A stretch of DNA of 64,000 bases from Clostridia bacterium. GTDB taxonomy: Bacteria; Bacillota; Clostridia; Christensenellales; Aristaeellaceae. The translations under genes and the position numbers were made by a program. The notes below the pieces were generated by a model. The model made no database searches. It saw nothing but the letters and a program-made list of their open reading frames with translations, and had not been told where the DNA came from. Of the stretch, positions 8,072 to 16,791 are shown piece after piece (position 1 is the first letter of the stretch; the number at the start of each line of letters is the position of its first letter). The stretch covers positions 30,759 through 94,758 of the forward strand of contig JAFWES010000015.1 of the NCBI GenBank assembly GCA_017512805.1, written 5' to 3'.

Positions 8072-9601
8072 TTACACCTGCTCAAAACGGACGTTTTCCC
8101 CGTCTCCCTCTGTCCGGATCCGGAAGGCGCAGGTCTTCAGGTCCGCGTCCAGTTCCGCCTCGCAGCCTTCCCGCTGCCAGCGGATTCTGATGCGGTGATC
8201 CGCCTCCCGGCCGATCTCCATTTTCGCGTCGAAGCCGAAGGCCCGGCAGGTGTTCCGCAGCCGCATCAGGGTCAGCTGATCCCGCACCAGCGGCCATTTC
8301 AGCCGCCGCTCCGCCTCTTCCCGGCTCAGGTTGGTCCGGTTGATCTCCTTGTGGGCCGCCTCTCCGCCCTGGCGGACCGCCTCCACATCGTTCTCCCCGG
8401 CGAACAGGTCCAGATACCATACCTGCGGCTTCCCGGGCATGAACAGCTGAAGAGCCCGGGCCAGCAGCATCTTCCGGCTGTCCGCTCCCAAGGCGCTGAA
8501 GTAGGTGGCGTTCACCTGGTAATACATGTTCTTTTTTCCGTGCAGGTTCTTGATCATCCCACCCCGGGACACGATCAGATCGATCAGCCCCTGAATCCGC
8601 TCCTCCGGAACCAGTCCCTTCAGATCCAGCATCGGAATCCCGTCATGGCATCCCAGCATGTTGACAGAGCGAATCCCGCTGTCCCGCTGCTCCCTGGCCC
8701 ATTGTTCCAAATACTGTCCGTCCTGATGTTCGATGGCGTCGATCACCAGCCCCGGCAGGAAGAAGTCATAGGTCATATACCCCTTCTCCGCCAGTGCGCG
8801 GTAGCTCCCCGCCTCATAGGGATCATGAATCTCCGGCAGCAGGGTCAGCCCCCTGGCTTCCGCCATCTTCCGGATGCGTTCCAGCATCTCCCACGTCTCC
8901 GGCGCGTTCATGAAATTCCGCCGGCCGGGGATTTTGGACGCGTATCCGAATGCGTCCAGCCGGATGATGGCCGCGCCGTATCCGGCCAGCTGATCCAGCA
9001 CCTTTTCGTAGTAGGTCCAGACCATGGGGTTTTCCACGTTCAGGTCCATCTGGCCCAGATAACGCTTCTTCCCGGTTTCCGGATCCGTATCCACCTGCTG
9101 ATAGAAGGTATTCCAGTACGGCACCTTCCGTCCGTCCGGAAATTCCACCATCAGCAGCGGCAGCCCCGGTTTCCGGAAGAACATATCCCGGATCAGCTCC
9201 TCCTTCGGCTGGATGTAGCCCTCCGGGGTCATCTCCCCTTTTCCTTCCCAAAAGCGGTTCCAGTCGATGAAGAAATCCCGGTAGGCCGATTGCTCCCCCT
9301 TCTCCAGAATATCCCGGAAGGGAGGGCTCTGGACGGAAAGATGATTCAGGATAAAGTCCAGTTTCAGGTCCAGCCCCAGCTGTTTCAGCCGCGCCAGGGC
9401 TTGCGGGGTGGCCATTTTCGGCTCCAGGTCATAGCTTTTGACCGAGAACCCCCGGTCCAGGTCCGTCTGATACAGGCTGGGCAGGATATAAAAGGAGCGA
9501 AAAGCTCCCGCCATCTCCGGTTTTTCCAGAAGCTCCGCGATCTGTTCCAGATTGCCTCCCAGGCTGTCCGGGTACGCGTTGAGCATGACGCCGCTGTTCA
9601 T
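8072..9601 (-). CDS. GH13_18 sucrose phosphorylase-like enzyme
   Basis: A 509-residue alpha-amylase-fold enzyme. It begins without a signal peptide (NAYPDSLGGN) as sucrose phosphorylases do. The expected catalytic residues are visible: nucleophile D216 in IRLDAFGY, acid/base E257 in LLPEIHD and stabiliser D320 in LGCHDG. GH13 subfamily 18 members cleave sucrose, sucrose-6'-phosphate, glucosylglycerate or glucosylglycerol with phosphate, giving glucose 1-phosphate. Which of these is used here cannot be read. It starts 7 bases after a P-loop kinase gene ends, so the two products are likely made together and the kinase may act on the released acceptor. Confidence 0.87.
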   Translation of the reverse strand: MNSGVMLNAYPDSLGGNLEQIAELLEKPEMAGAFRSFYILPSLYQTDLDRGFSVKSYDLEPKMATPQALARLKQLGLDLKLDFILNHLSVQSPPFRDILEKGEQSAYRDFFIDWNRFWEGKGEMTPEGYIQPKEELIRDMFFRKPGLPLLMVEFPDGRKVPYWNTFYQQVDTDPETGKKRYLGQMDLNVENPMVWTYYEKVLDQLAGYGAAIIRLDAFGYASKIPGRRNFMNAPETWEMLERIRKMAEARGLTLLPEIHDPYEAGSYRALAEKGYMTYDFFLPGLVIDAIEHQDGQYLEQWAREQRDSGIRSVNMLGCHDGIPMLDLKGLVPEERIQGLIDLIVSRGGMIKNLHGKKNMYYQVNATYFSALGADSRKMLLARALQLFMPGKPQVWYLDLFAGENDVEAVRQGGEAAHKEINRTNLSREEAERRLKWPLVRDQLTLMRLRNTCRAFGFDAKMEIGREADHRIRIRWQREGCEAELDADLKTCAFRIRTEGDGENVRFEQV

Positions 9602-9608
9602 CTTCCCC

Positions 9609-10514
9609 TCACTCCTCCGCCATCCGTTTCCGGTATTCGCCGTAAGTCAGGATATCCCCCTGTTTGCTCAGAATGATCTTCGCCTTGTGCGCCTGGGCTT
9701 CCAGCTTTCGCTGTTCAATCTCCAGCACCATGGTGGTAAAGGCGCTGTCCGTCATGCCGTCCCGGTTCCGGGCCCGGCGATGGGCCAAGGTCTCCCCCGG
9801 CGTGGAGTTCAGCAGGATGGGGATATCCACCCCCTCCAGGCAGTCGCTGTTCCCATGGGTCCATTCCACAATCAGCACCCGTACCGCGGAAAAGTCAACG
9901 GTTTCGTACCACAGCTCCGTGGTCTCCCGGCCCATCCGCTTCAGAGCGATGCGCTCCTCCCCCTGATGGAACCGGGCCAGAATATCCGAAACCTCATCAA
10001 AATCCGTCTCGGCAGGGGTCCCCAGGTATCCCGTCAAAGCCCTTTTTCCGGCCTTCAGGTACACGTCCCGCCAGGCTTCATCCGCCGGCGCGGGATCCGC
10101 GTCCTGCTCCGCCTGCCACAGCTGCCGCAGCCGCCCGCTGATCTCCGGGGTCACCATGCCCTGGTTCACCAGCCCCCGCAGGCCTCCCTGGCGGAAAACC
10201 CTTACCCGCTCCAGATCATTGTCCCGGGGAATCCGCCTGGGATAGTTATCCCCGCTGAGAACATAGGTCCCGATCCCCGCATCCCGCAGGCAGAAACCCA
10301 GCACGGAGGCAATCTCGCTTTTCCCGACGCCGCTTCCGCCGCAGATCGCCACCACCGTCCGCCTTTGACCCCGGGCCTCCAATTCCTTCATCAGCTCCGG
10401 AAAGATCACCCCGGCCTTCCGGATGTGCTCCTCCCCGATTTTGACCTGATCCCCCGGCATATCCCCGTGGGGGATGTCTCCCGTGATTTCGGGCATCTTC
10501 CATTGCTCCTGCAT
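9609..10514 (-). CDS. P-loop kinase of unknown substrate, paired with GH13_18
   Basis: A 301-residue protein of the uridine kinase/adenylylsulfate kinase type. Walker A is GGSGVGKS at about residues 59-66 after strand VVAIC. LSGDNYPRR at the end of the next strand fits a substrate-binding aspartate, and VLIVEWTHGN resembles the third core strand with its acidic residue. A helical insert rich in Glu/Asp (residues 130-200) is unusual for small-metabolite kinases. The seven-base spacing to the phosphorylase suggests it phosphorylates a sugar or polyol released or used there; this is inference. A nucleoside or sulfate-activation role is not supported by the neighbours. Confidence 0.8.
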   Translation of the reverse strand: MQEQWKMPEITGDIPHGDMPGDQVKIGEEHIRKAGVIFPELMKELEARGQRRTVVAICGGSGVGKSEIASVLGFCLRDAGIGTYVLSGDNYPRRIPRDNDLERVRVFRQGGLRGLVNQGMVTPEISGRLRQLWQAEQDADPAPADEAWRDVYLKAGKRALTGYLGTPAETDFDEVSDILARFHQGEERIALKRMGRETTELWYETVDFSAVRVLIVEWTHGNSDCLEGVDIPILLNSTPGETLAHRRARNRDGMTDSAFTTMVLEIEQRKLEAQAHKAKIILSKQGDILTYGEYRKRMAEE

Positions 10515-10568
10515 GTCTGTTTTCCTCTTTCTTCTTTTTTCCTTGGGTTCGGATCATCGGCCGTCCTT

Positions 10569-12467
10569 CTATTCCGCCATCTCTGTCCAGATTTCGTACA
10601 GCCGGTCGATTTCCGTTTTCAGGTCGTTATATGCTTTTGTCAGCTTCTGCGCTTCTTCCGGGTTCTGCCAGATGTCAGGCTTCGCCAGCCGTTCCTCCAT
10701 CTCCGCGGCGCTGGTTTCCGTATCCGCGATCTGCTTTTCCAGGTTCTTCAGCTTTTCCTTCTCCGCCCGGATCCGTTTTTCCTCTTCCCGGCTTTTCCGC
10801 TTTTCCTTCTCCGCGGCGGTCCGGGTCATCTGGGGCTGATCCGCGTCCGGACCCCTGCCCCGGCTGACGGCGTTGAAGTAATCGTCATAGTTCCCCAAAT
10901 AGGCCTTCAGGCTCTGATCCTCCAGCGCCCAGACCTTATCCGCAAACCGGTTCATAAAGTACCGGTCGTGGCTGATGGCGATGATGGTGCCCTCGAAGCC
11001 TTCCAGCGCCTCCTCCAATACCTCCCGGCTGTCCATATCCAGGTGGTTGGTGGGCTCGTCCAGCAGCAGCACATTATCCTTGCGCAGCATCAGCTCCGTC
11101 AGGGCCACCCGGCCCTTCTCCCCGCCGCTGAGGGTGGAAATCGGACTGAACACCTCATCTCCGGTAAAAAGGAACTGACCCAGCGCGCCCCGGATTTCGT
11201 ACTGTTCCATCCGGGGAAAGCGATCCCATACCTCGTCCAGAATGGTTTTCCCCTCATTCAGGCCCGCCTGGTGCTGATCATAATAGCCGATATCCACGCC
11301 GGCCCCCCAGCGGATCCGCCCGCTGTCCGGTTTTTCCTGCCCGATCAGGCACTTGAAGAGGGTGGACTTGCCGGTGCCGTTGTCCCCGATCAGGGCGATC
11401 CGGTCCCCGGCCCGGACATGCAGATTCATGTTTTCGAAAAGAACCCGCTCCCCGTAGGCTTTTTGGAGTCCCTCGGCGATGAGCACGTCGTCTCCCGTCC
11501 GCCGCCGGGTCCCGAAGCGGAAGTGAATCTCCCCTTCCTCCTGGGGTTTTTCCAGCCGTTCCATCTTTTCCAGCCGTTTTTCCCGGCTTTCCGCCGCCCG
11601 GATGCTCTTCTCCCGATTGAAACGCCGATAGGTGGCGATGATCGCCTCCTGCCTGGCGATTTCCTTCTGCTGCATCTCCCAGGCCTTCATCCTGGCTTCG
11701 TATACCGCTGTCCGTTTCTCCAGGTATTCCGTATAATTGCCGCTGTAGCTTTCCGCGGTGCCCAGAATCAGCTCCGTCATCCGGCCGCAGACATGATCCA
11801 TGAAGGCGCGGTCGTGGCTGATCACCAGCACCGCGCCGCGCCAGTTCTGCAGATAATCCTCCAGCCAGGCGATGCTCTTCAGATCCAGATGGTTGGTGGG
11901 TTCATCCAAAAGCAGCAGGTCCGGACCGGTCAGCAGCATCCGCCCCAGGGCCAGCCGGGTCCGCTCGCCGCCGGACAGGATGGACACCGGCTCGTTCTGG
12001 TGGCTGCGCAGATCGAGTCCGGCCAGCACCCCGGCCACCTGGGACCGCCATCCGTATCCGTTTCCGTCCTCAAAAGCCCGGGTCTGGGCGTCGTATTTCC
12101 CGCCCAGCTGCCGCAGCCGTTCCGGATCCCCGGCCGCCTCCGCCATCTGGGCTTCCGTCTCCCGCATCTCGGCTTCCAGGGCCACCATGGGGTCAAACAC
12201 GCTCTCCAGCGTCCGCAGCACCGTGTCCTTGCCGTCCAGCGCTCCCTGCTGTGCCAGATACCCGATCTTCAGCCCCTTCTGCAGGGAAACGGAGCCCTCG
12301 TCAGCGCTTTCCTCCCCGGCGATAATCTTCATCAGGGTGCTTTTGCCGCTGCCGTTGACCCCCACAAGGCCCATGCGTTCCCCATCCTGCAGGGTCAGGT
12401 TCACTTCCTTCAGCACCTCATGGGTCCCGAAGCTCTTTTTCACCCCCTGGAGGGAAAGAATGATCAT
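10569..12467 (-). CDS. ABC-F family ATPase
   Basis: A 632-residue soluble protein with two ABC domains and no membrane segments. Domain one has GVNGSGKST, LSGGERTRLALG and LLLLDEPTNHLD; domain two has GDNGTGKST, LSGGEKGRVALT and LLLDEPTNHLD. Between them is the charged P-site tRNA interaction linker (KEIARQEAIIATYRRFNREKSIRAA region). The C-terminal 90 residues form an Arg/Glu/Lys-rich coiled coil as in Uup/YdiF. ABC-F proteins act on the ribosome, easing stalled translation or protecting against antibiotics. No resistance context is seen, so a housekeeping role is more likely. Confidence 0.93.
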   Translation of the reverse strand: MIILSLQGVKKSFGTHEVLKEVNLTLQDGERMGLVGVNGSGKSTLMKIIAGEESADEGSVSLQKGLKIGYLAQQGALDGKDTVLRTLESVFDPMVALEAEMRETEAQMAEAAGDPERLRQLGGKYDAQTRAFEDGNGYGWRSQVAGVLAGLDLRSHQNEPVSILSGGERTRLALGRMLLTGPDLLLLDEPTNHLDLKSIAWLEDYLQNWRGAVLVISHDRAFMDHVCGRMTELILGTAESYSGNYTEYLEKRTAVYEARMKAWEMQQKEIARQEAIIATYRRFNREKSIRAAESREKRLEKMERLEKPQEEGEIHFRFGTRRRTGDDVLIAEGLQKAYGERVLFENMNLHVRAGDRIALIGDNGTGKSTLFKCLIGQEKPDSGRIRWGAGVDIGYYDQHQAGLNEGKTILDEVWDRFPRMEQYEIRGALGQFLFTGDEVFSPISTLSGGEKGRVALTELMLRKDNVLLLDEPTNHLDMDSREVLEEALEGFEGTIIAISHDRYFMNRFADKVWALEDQSLKAYLGNYDDYFNAVSRGRGPDADQPQMTRTAAEKEKRKSREEEKRIRAEKEKLKNLEKQIADTETSAAEMEERLAKPDIWQNPEEAQKLTKAYNDLKTEIDRLYEIWTEMAE

Positions 12468-12603
12468 GCCGTTTCCTTCTCCTCTGCGGCGGCCGTGAAT
12501 GCCCCGCCGTCTTCAGATCTCCTGCCGCGCGGCACAGGTCGGCCCGCCCCGCCCCGCGGATCTGAAAACGGCGTTGCGTGCCTGCCGCCCCTTCCTGTCC
12601 TTT

Positions 12604-13458
12604 TTATTCGGATGACGGTTCTGTCACCTGCTGCCTGCTCCCGGGCGCCGAATGGGTCTCTCTGATGATATAGACCGGGCCCCGGGTATCCCGCTGGGCT
12701 ACATTCAGGGTCACATCCCGCCCCGGCTGGATATCCTCCAGGCCCAGATAATCCGTATTGACCCTCATCGCCAGCTCCGGCGTATTGTTTTCGCCGCTCA
12801 AATGCCCCAGCAGCACGGTTCCCGTACCGGCGTTCACCAGCGCCCGCAGGGCCTTCGCGCAGCTTTCATTGCTCAGATGCCCCCGTTCCCCGAGGATTCT
12901 GGCCTTCAGCGCCGAGCTGTAATGCGGATTCCTCCGAAGCATATCCGGGTCATGGTTGCTTTCCAGCAGAATCAGGCTGCTGCCGGCGATCTGATCGTAC
13001 ACTTCCCGGGTAAAACAGCCCAGATCCGTGGCGGTGGATACGCTCAGGTTTCCGCCGTAGAGCCGGAAGCCCACCGGTTCCTGGGCGTCATGGGGAATGG
13101 GAAAGCTCACCACGCCCAGGTCTCCCAGATAAAAATCCCGTCCGGCGTAAAACTCCCGTCTCAGCTCCGGGGGAATCTTCCCGATCTTCCCCTCCATGCC
13201 CAGCCATGTGCCGGAGGTCGCGTAAACAGGAAGGCCGTGGCGCCGGGCCAGGACGCCCACCCCCTGAATATGATCGCTGTGCTCATGGGTCACCAGTATG
13301 CCGCTGAGGGTTCCCGGATCCACCCCGATGCTCCTCAGGGCCTCCTCGATGGCCCGTCCGGGCTTTCCCGCGTCAATCAGCAGGCGGGTGTACCCGTACT
13401 GGCAAAACAGCGCGTTCCCGCTGGATCCCGAGAACAGCGGGCAAAAATACATCTCCAT
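12604..13458 (-). CDS. Metallo-beta-lactamase fold hydrolase, WalJ/YycJ-like
   Basis: A 284-residue cytoplasmic hydrolase. FSGSSGNA near residue 9, the metal motif THEHSDHIQG, SVSTATDLG, LLESNHDPDML and GHLSGENN follow the order seen in YycJ/WalJ. Members of this branch are thought to act as nucleases or in cell-wall regulation linked to WalKR in bacilli, but no walRK genes are nearby here. The length is normal. It sits between the LicD gene and the ABC-F gene in the same direction, 24 bases beyond the LicD stop. Bases 12468-12603 hold no recognisable signal. Confidence 0.88.
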   Translation of the reverse strand: MEMYFCPLFSGSSGNALFCQYGYTRLLIDAGKPGRAIEEALRSIGVDPGTLSGILVTHEHSDHIQGVGVLARRHGLPVYATSGTWLGMEGKIGKIPPELRREFYAGRDFYLGDLGVVSFPIPHDAQEPVGFRLYGGNLSVSTATDLGCFTREVYDQIAGSSLILLESNHDPDMLRRNPHYSSALKARILGERGHLSNESCAKALRALVNAGTGTVLLGHLSGENNTPELAMRVNTDYLGLEDIQPGRDVTLNVAQRDTRGPVYIIRETHSAPGSRQQVTEPSSE

Positions 13459-13482
13459 CCGTCGTCCGTCTCCCCGCCAATC

Positions 13483-14226
13483 CTACAGGTCCAGATGCTT
13501 CGCCACCCGTTCCTCCGGCGGGGGCGGGGTCATGTAATCCGGTCCAAACAGGATGGTCAGCACCTCGTCGTACTTCTTCGGAATCAAGGCCTGAACATCC
13601 TCAAAGGGAACCTTCATTTTCTCCGCGAACTGCTCCGGATGCCACACATGGGTCATCAGCTCAAAGGCGCCGTTGCTCATATGCAGATCGTTTCCTTCCT
13701 TGACCCGGGTGGAAACCTTTTCGTACCGTTTCGCCTTCCACGCATAGGAGAAGGGCAGGCCCAGAAGATGGGTCCCCCGCAGCAGAATCCGGTTCTTCAG
13801 GCCGAAGCGGCTGTAATCCACATTCTTCTTCATCATCCCCTGCAGCAGGTGCAGATGCAGCAGATGCGCCTTGCGCCGGAAGCCTTCCGGGGGCAGGGGA
13901 TCCAGGATGAACAGGTCCGTAAAGGCGGCGGCCTTCTCCGGATCCCGGTTCATCACCCGGGGGGTCCAGGTATCCAGATAGGTCAGTTCAAACCGGGGAT
14001 CGCATTCCCTGGGGTACACCTCCCGCAGCCTGGTAAACTCCCCCCGGGTCAAAAGCAGGTCCACATCGTCATCCCAGGGGATGAATCCCTTGTGCCGTAC
14101 GGCCCCCAGCAGCGTCCCACACATGAGATTATACTGGATGCCGTGCCGTTCGCAGACGGACACGATGTCCCGCAGCTGCTCCAGCAGCTCCTCATGAATC
14201 TGTTCCAGCGTCAGTTCTTTTTTCAT
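13483..14226 (-). CDS. LicD family phosphotransferase
   Basis: A 247-residue protein with the LicD signature: GIQYNLMCGTLLGAVRHKGFIPWDDDVDL, containing the G-[ST]-LLGAxRH block and the aspartate triplet that binds metal and the nucleotide substrate. LicD proteins transfer phosphocholine or other phosphoryl-linked groups onto cell-surface glycans; many relatives have unknown donors. It overlaps the transketolase C-subunit gene by 35 bases and has only a weak ribosome site, so translation is probably coupled. The context of sugar transferase plus split transketolase supports a role in surface-polymer decoration. Confidence 0.9.
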   Translation of the reverse strand: MKKELTLEQIHEELLEQLRDIVSVCERHGIQYNLMCGTLLGAVRHKGFIPWDDDVDLLLTRGEFTRLREVYPRECDPRFELTYLDTWTPRVMNRDPEKAAAFTDLFILDPLPPEGFRRKAHLLHLHLLQGMMKKNVDYSRFGLKNRILLRGTHLLGLPFSYAWKAKRYEKVSTRVKEGNDLHMSNGAFELMTHVWHPEQFAEKMKVPFEDVQALIPKKYDEVLTILFGPDYMTPPPPEERVAKHLDL

Positions 14227-15142
14227 ATACGATGGCCGCCGCCTTTTCAGCGATGGCTTCTCCGTCGATTCCGTACATTTTTCGCAGATAGGCCTGCGTC
14301 CCTACCACCGTGGTGAAAGCGTCCCGAAGGCCGAGCCTGTGCACCCGGCAGGGCGTGCCCGCTTCCGCCACCGTCTCGCACACCGCGCCGCCGAAGCCGC
14401 CCGTGATATTGTGCTCCTCCACGGTGATCAGCTGCCCATAGGTCCGGGCCAGCCGGATGATCCGCTCCGTGTCCAAGGGCTTGATGCAGGGGAAGCTCCA
14501 GACCTCCGCCCGGATTCCCTTCCCCGCCAGGATTTCCGCCGCCTTCCCGACCTCCGCCAGGATGCCTCCGGCAGACAGCAGGGCCACATCCGTCCCCTCC
14601 CGCAGGCGGACCGCCTCCGGAAAACGCCAGCCTTCGATCGCTCCCGCGTGCGCCCAGGGCTCGTTCCCCCGGCCCAGCCGCAGGTAGCAGGTCCCCGGCG
14701 TGCCGAAGAAGGCCGGCACCACCGCTTCCGTCTCCGCGGGATCCCCCGGGGTAAAGCAGGTGACCTCCGGGATGGCCCTCATCACCGCCATATCCTCGGT
14801 GGCATGATGACTCATCCCCAGGCTGCCGTAGACAAAGCCGCCTCCCACGCACACGATTTTCACGTCCCGCCCGTGGTACGCGCAGTCGTTCCGGATCTGC
14901 TCCAGGGGCCTCAGGGTGGGAAAGTTCCCGATGGAATACACGACGACTTTCCGCTCGGTGGCCGCCAGCCCGGCGGCCAGCCCGACCATGCTCTGCTCCG
15001 CGATGCCGGCATTGATCAGCCTGTCCGGAAATCTTTCCTTCACCGGCCGCAGCACCCCAAAGCCCAGATCCCCGGTAATCAGGACGATCCGGGCATCCCT
15101 GTCCATTTCCCGCAGCAGGGCCCTCACAAACGCGTCTCTCAT
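14192..15142 (-). CDS. Transketolase, C-terminal subunit (split enzyme)
   Basis: A 316-residue protein equal to the Pyr and C-terminal domains of transketolase. The segment LINAGIAEQSMVGLAAGLA contains the catalytic glutamate that activates thiamine diphosphate, and TVEEHNITGGFGGAV marks the C-terminal domain. The N-terminal half is encoded just upstream, overlapping as ATGA, so the two make one enzyme. Split transketolases are common in Firmicutes and archaea. The location inside a surface-glycan group rather than with central metabolism suggests it supplies a special sugar precursor, though the acceptor cannot be told. Confidence 0.9.
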   Translation of the reverse strand: MRDAFVRALLREMDRDARIVLITGDLGFGVLRPVKERFPDRLINAGIAEQSMVGLAAGLAATERKVVVYSIGNFPTLRPLEQIRNDCAYHGRDVKIVCVGGGFVYGSLGMSHHATEDMAVMRAIPEVTCFTPGDPAETEAVVPAFFGTPGTCYLRLGRGNEPWAHAGAIEGWRFPEAVRLREGTDVALLSAGGILAEVGKAAEILAGKGIRAEVWSFPCIKPLDTERIIRLARTYGQLITVEEHNITGGFGGAVCETVAEAGTPCRVHRLGLRDAFTTVVGTQAYLRKMYGIDGEAIAEKAAAIVYEKRTDAGTDS

Positions 15143-16014
15143 GGCCGTTGCGCCTCCAGTTCCTTCAGGGCCGCCTCATATTCCTCTCCCTGAGGAGTCC
15201 TGTAATGCCAGAGAATCCGGTTCTCCATGAAGGAGACTCCCTTGCCTTTGACGGTATGCGCCAGAATCACGGTCGGTTTTCCGCTTCCGGCGTTTCTCCA
15301 GGCCCAGTCAAAGGCCCCTTCCAGCGCGGCCGTATCGTGCCCGTCACAGCTGCGCACGTTCCATCCGAAGGCGCGCCATTTATCCTCAAAGGGCTCCAGC
15401 GCCAGGGTGTTGCTGACGAAATCCAGGCTCTGCATGTGGTTGTAATCCACCACCGCCACCAGCCGGTCCAGCTTAAACTGGGCCGCCTGCAGGGCGCTTT
15501 CCCAGACCGCCCCTTCGTCACATTCCCCGTCTCCTAGCACCACCACGGTTCGCCAGAGCGCTCCGTCCATTTTCGCCCCCAGCGCCATTCCGGCCCCCAC
15601 GGCCAGCCCGTGCCCCAGGCTGCCCGTGGACACTTCCACCCCGGGCACCCCTTTGTGGCTCACGTGCCCGCTGAGCCGGGATCCGTTCCCGTAATGGGTG
15701 CTGAGCTCCTCCACCGGAAAAAACCCCGTTTCCGCCAAGGCGGCGTACACGGCGCTGCCCGCGTGCCCCTTGCTGAGGATCAGCCTGTCCCGGTCCGGCT
15801 TCCGGGGATCCCCGGCGTCCACATTCAGCACCGTACCGTACAGCACGGCGATGATTTCCGCCACGCTGAAAACGCTGCCGATATGGCTTCCCCGGCTGAT
15901 GTGGGCCATTTCCAGCCCGTTCCGCCGGATCAGCCAGGCCAGCACCCGGGGATCCCGGACCGGGATGGGGTTTCCCCGAAAAGCGCTGTGAACCCGTTCT
16001 TCGTAATCGCCCAT
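15139..16014 (-). CDS. Transketolase, N-terminal subunit (split enzyme)
   Basis: A 291-residue protein equal to the PP domain of transketolase. The thiamine diphosphate-Mg2+ motif GDGECDEG...VVDYN is clear, as are GHAG, STGSLGHGL with its His, and HTVKGKG. ATG at 16014 has GGAAGGAGGACGGT ahead of it. Its stop overlaps the start of the C-terminal subunit (ATGA), which fixes the pairing. Upstream, 93 bases separate it from the sugar transferase gene with no strong terminator, so transcription from parA onward may continue through. Confidence 0.9.
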   Translation of the reverse strand: MGDYEERVHSAFRGNPIPVRDPRVLAWLIRRNGLEMAHISRGSHIGSVFSVAEIIAVLYGTVLNVDAGDPRKPDRDRLILSKGHAGSAVYAALAETGFFPVEELSTHYGNGSRLSGHVSHKGVPGVEVSTGSLGHGLAVGAGMALGAKMDGALWRTVVVLGDGECDEGAVWESALQAAQFKLDRLVAVVDYNHMQSLDFVSNTLALEPFEDKWRAFGWNVRSCDGHDTAALEGAFDWAWRNAGSGKPTVILAHTVKGKGVSFMENRILWHYRTPQGEEYEAALKELEAQRP

Positions 16015-16107
16015 ACCGTCCTCCTTCCCGGATGCTTTGCACTGTGCGCGCCGCGGAATCCGCGCCCGCGGACGCGCCCGCAGGCGCCGCTCCGGCCTTC
16101 CCGGCGT

Positions 16108-16791
16108 TTACGACCTCTCCCGTGCGGCCTTCTCCGCTTTTCGGAAGACGCCGCCGATGGTTTCCCAGAACAGCTGCCAGTCCAGCCGGAAGCTTTGATT
16201 TCTGGCATATTCCACCCGCAGCCTGTTCTTCTCGGGCAAAATCAGCCGCTCAAAGTTTCCCACCGGATCCTCCTCCCCCACAATCTCGTCCTGGGCAATA
16301 AAGGTGATGCTGCTCCGGTCGGTCACCCCGGGCCGCACCCACAGAATGCACTGCTCCTCCTCCGTATACCGCTGCGTGTACAGGAGCAGCTCCGGCCGGG
16401 GGCCCACGAAACTCATGTCCCCCTTCAGGATGTTCAGCAGCTGCGGCACCTCGTCCAGCTTGAAGCGGCGCATAATCCGCCCGGCCCCCGTGACCCGGGT
16501 ATCATTCTTCGCCGTGGTGCCGCCGGTCTGATCCGCCCCGACCACCATGCTGCGGAACTTGAAGATATAGAAGGGCTGATTGTGATATCCGCCCCGGACC
16601 GCCCGATAGAATACCGGGCCGGGGGAATCCAGCTTCACCCAGACGGCCAGGGGAATCATGATGACCGCGCCGGGAATCAGGAGCACAACCGCCAGCAGCA
16701 GGTCGATTCCCCGCTTCACCACCTTGCTGTAAAAGGGATGGGACAGCGGCCCGTCCCATCGGGGCATCTTCGGCAGATCTTTTTTGCTCAT
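16108..16791 (-). CDS. Undecaprenyl-phosphate sugar phosphotransferase (small form)
   Basis: A 227-residue initiating sugar transferase of the PglC/WcaJ core type (bacterial sugar transferase family). It has one N-terminal hydrophobic hairpin (VLLIPGAVIMIPLAVWV), then PVFYRAVRGGYHNQPFYIFKFRSM, RVTGAGRIMRRFKLDEVPQLLNILKGDMSFVGPRPE, the usual catalytic and phosphate-binding blocks, and a VRPGVTD segment. It attaches the first sugar phosphate to the lipid carrier in polysaccharide assembly. Its ATG overlaps the parB stop (ATGA), an odd partner. A longer relative is encoded at 35727-37160. Confidence 0.92.
   Translation of the reverse strand: MSKKDLPKMPRWDGPLSHPFYSKVVKRGIDLLLAVVLLIPGAVIMIPLAVWVKLDSPGPVFYRAVRGGYHNQPFYIFKFRSMVVGADQTGGTTAKNDTRVTGAGRIMRRFKLDEVPQLLNILKGDMSFVGPRPELLLYTQRYTEEEQCILWVRPGVTDRSSITFIAQDEIVGEEDPVGNFERLILPEKNRLRVEYARNQSFRLDWQLFWETIGGVFRKAEKAARERS

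Noticed and set aside
9552-12665. Very long plus-strand open frame (over 1000 codons), Pro/His/Leu-rich
   Set aside because: Exact antisense of the ABC-F and kinase genes. No ribosome site and no domain; it results from high GC at third codon positions.
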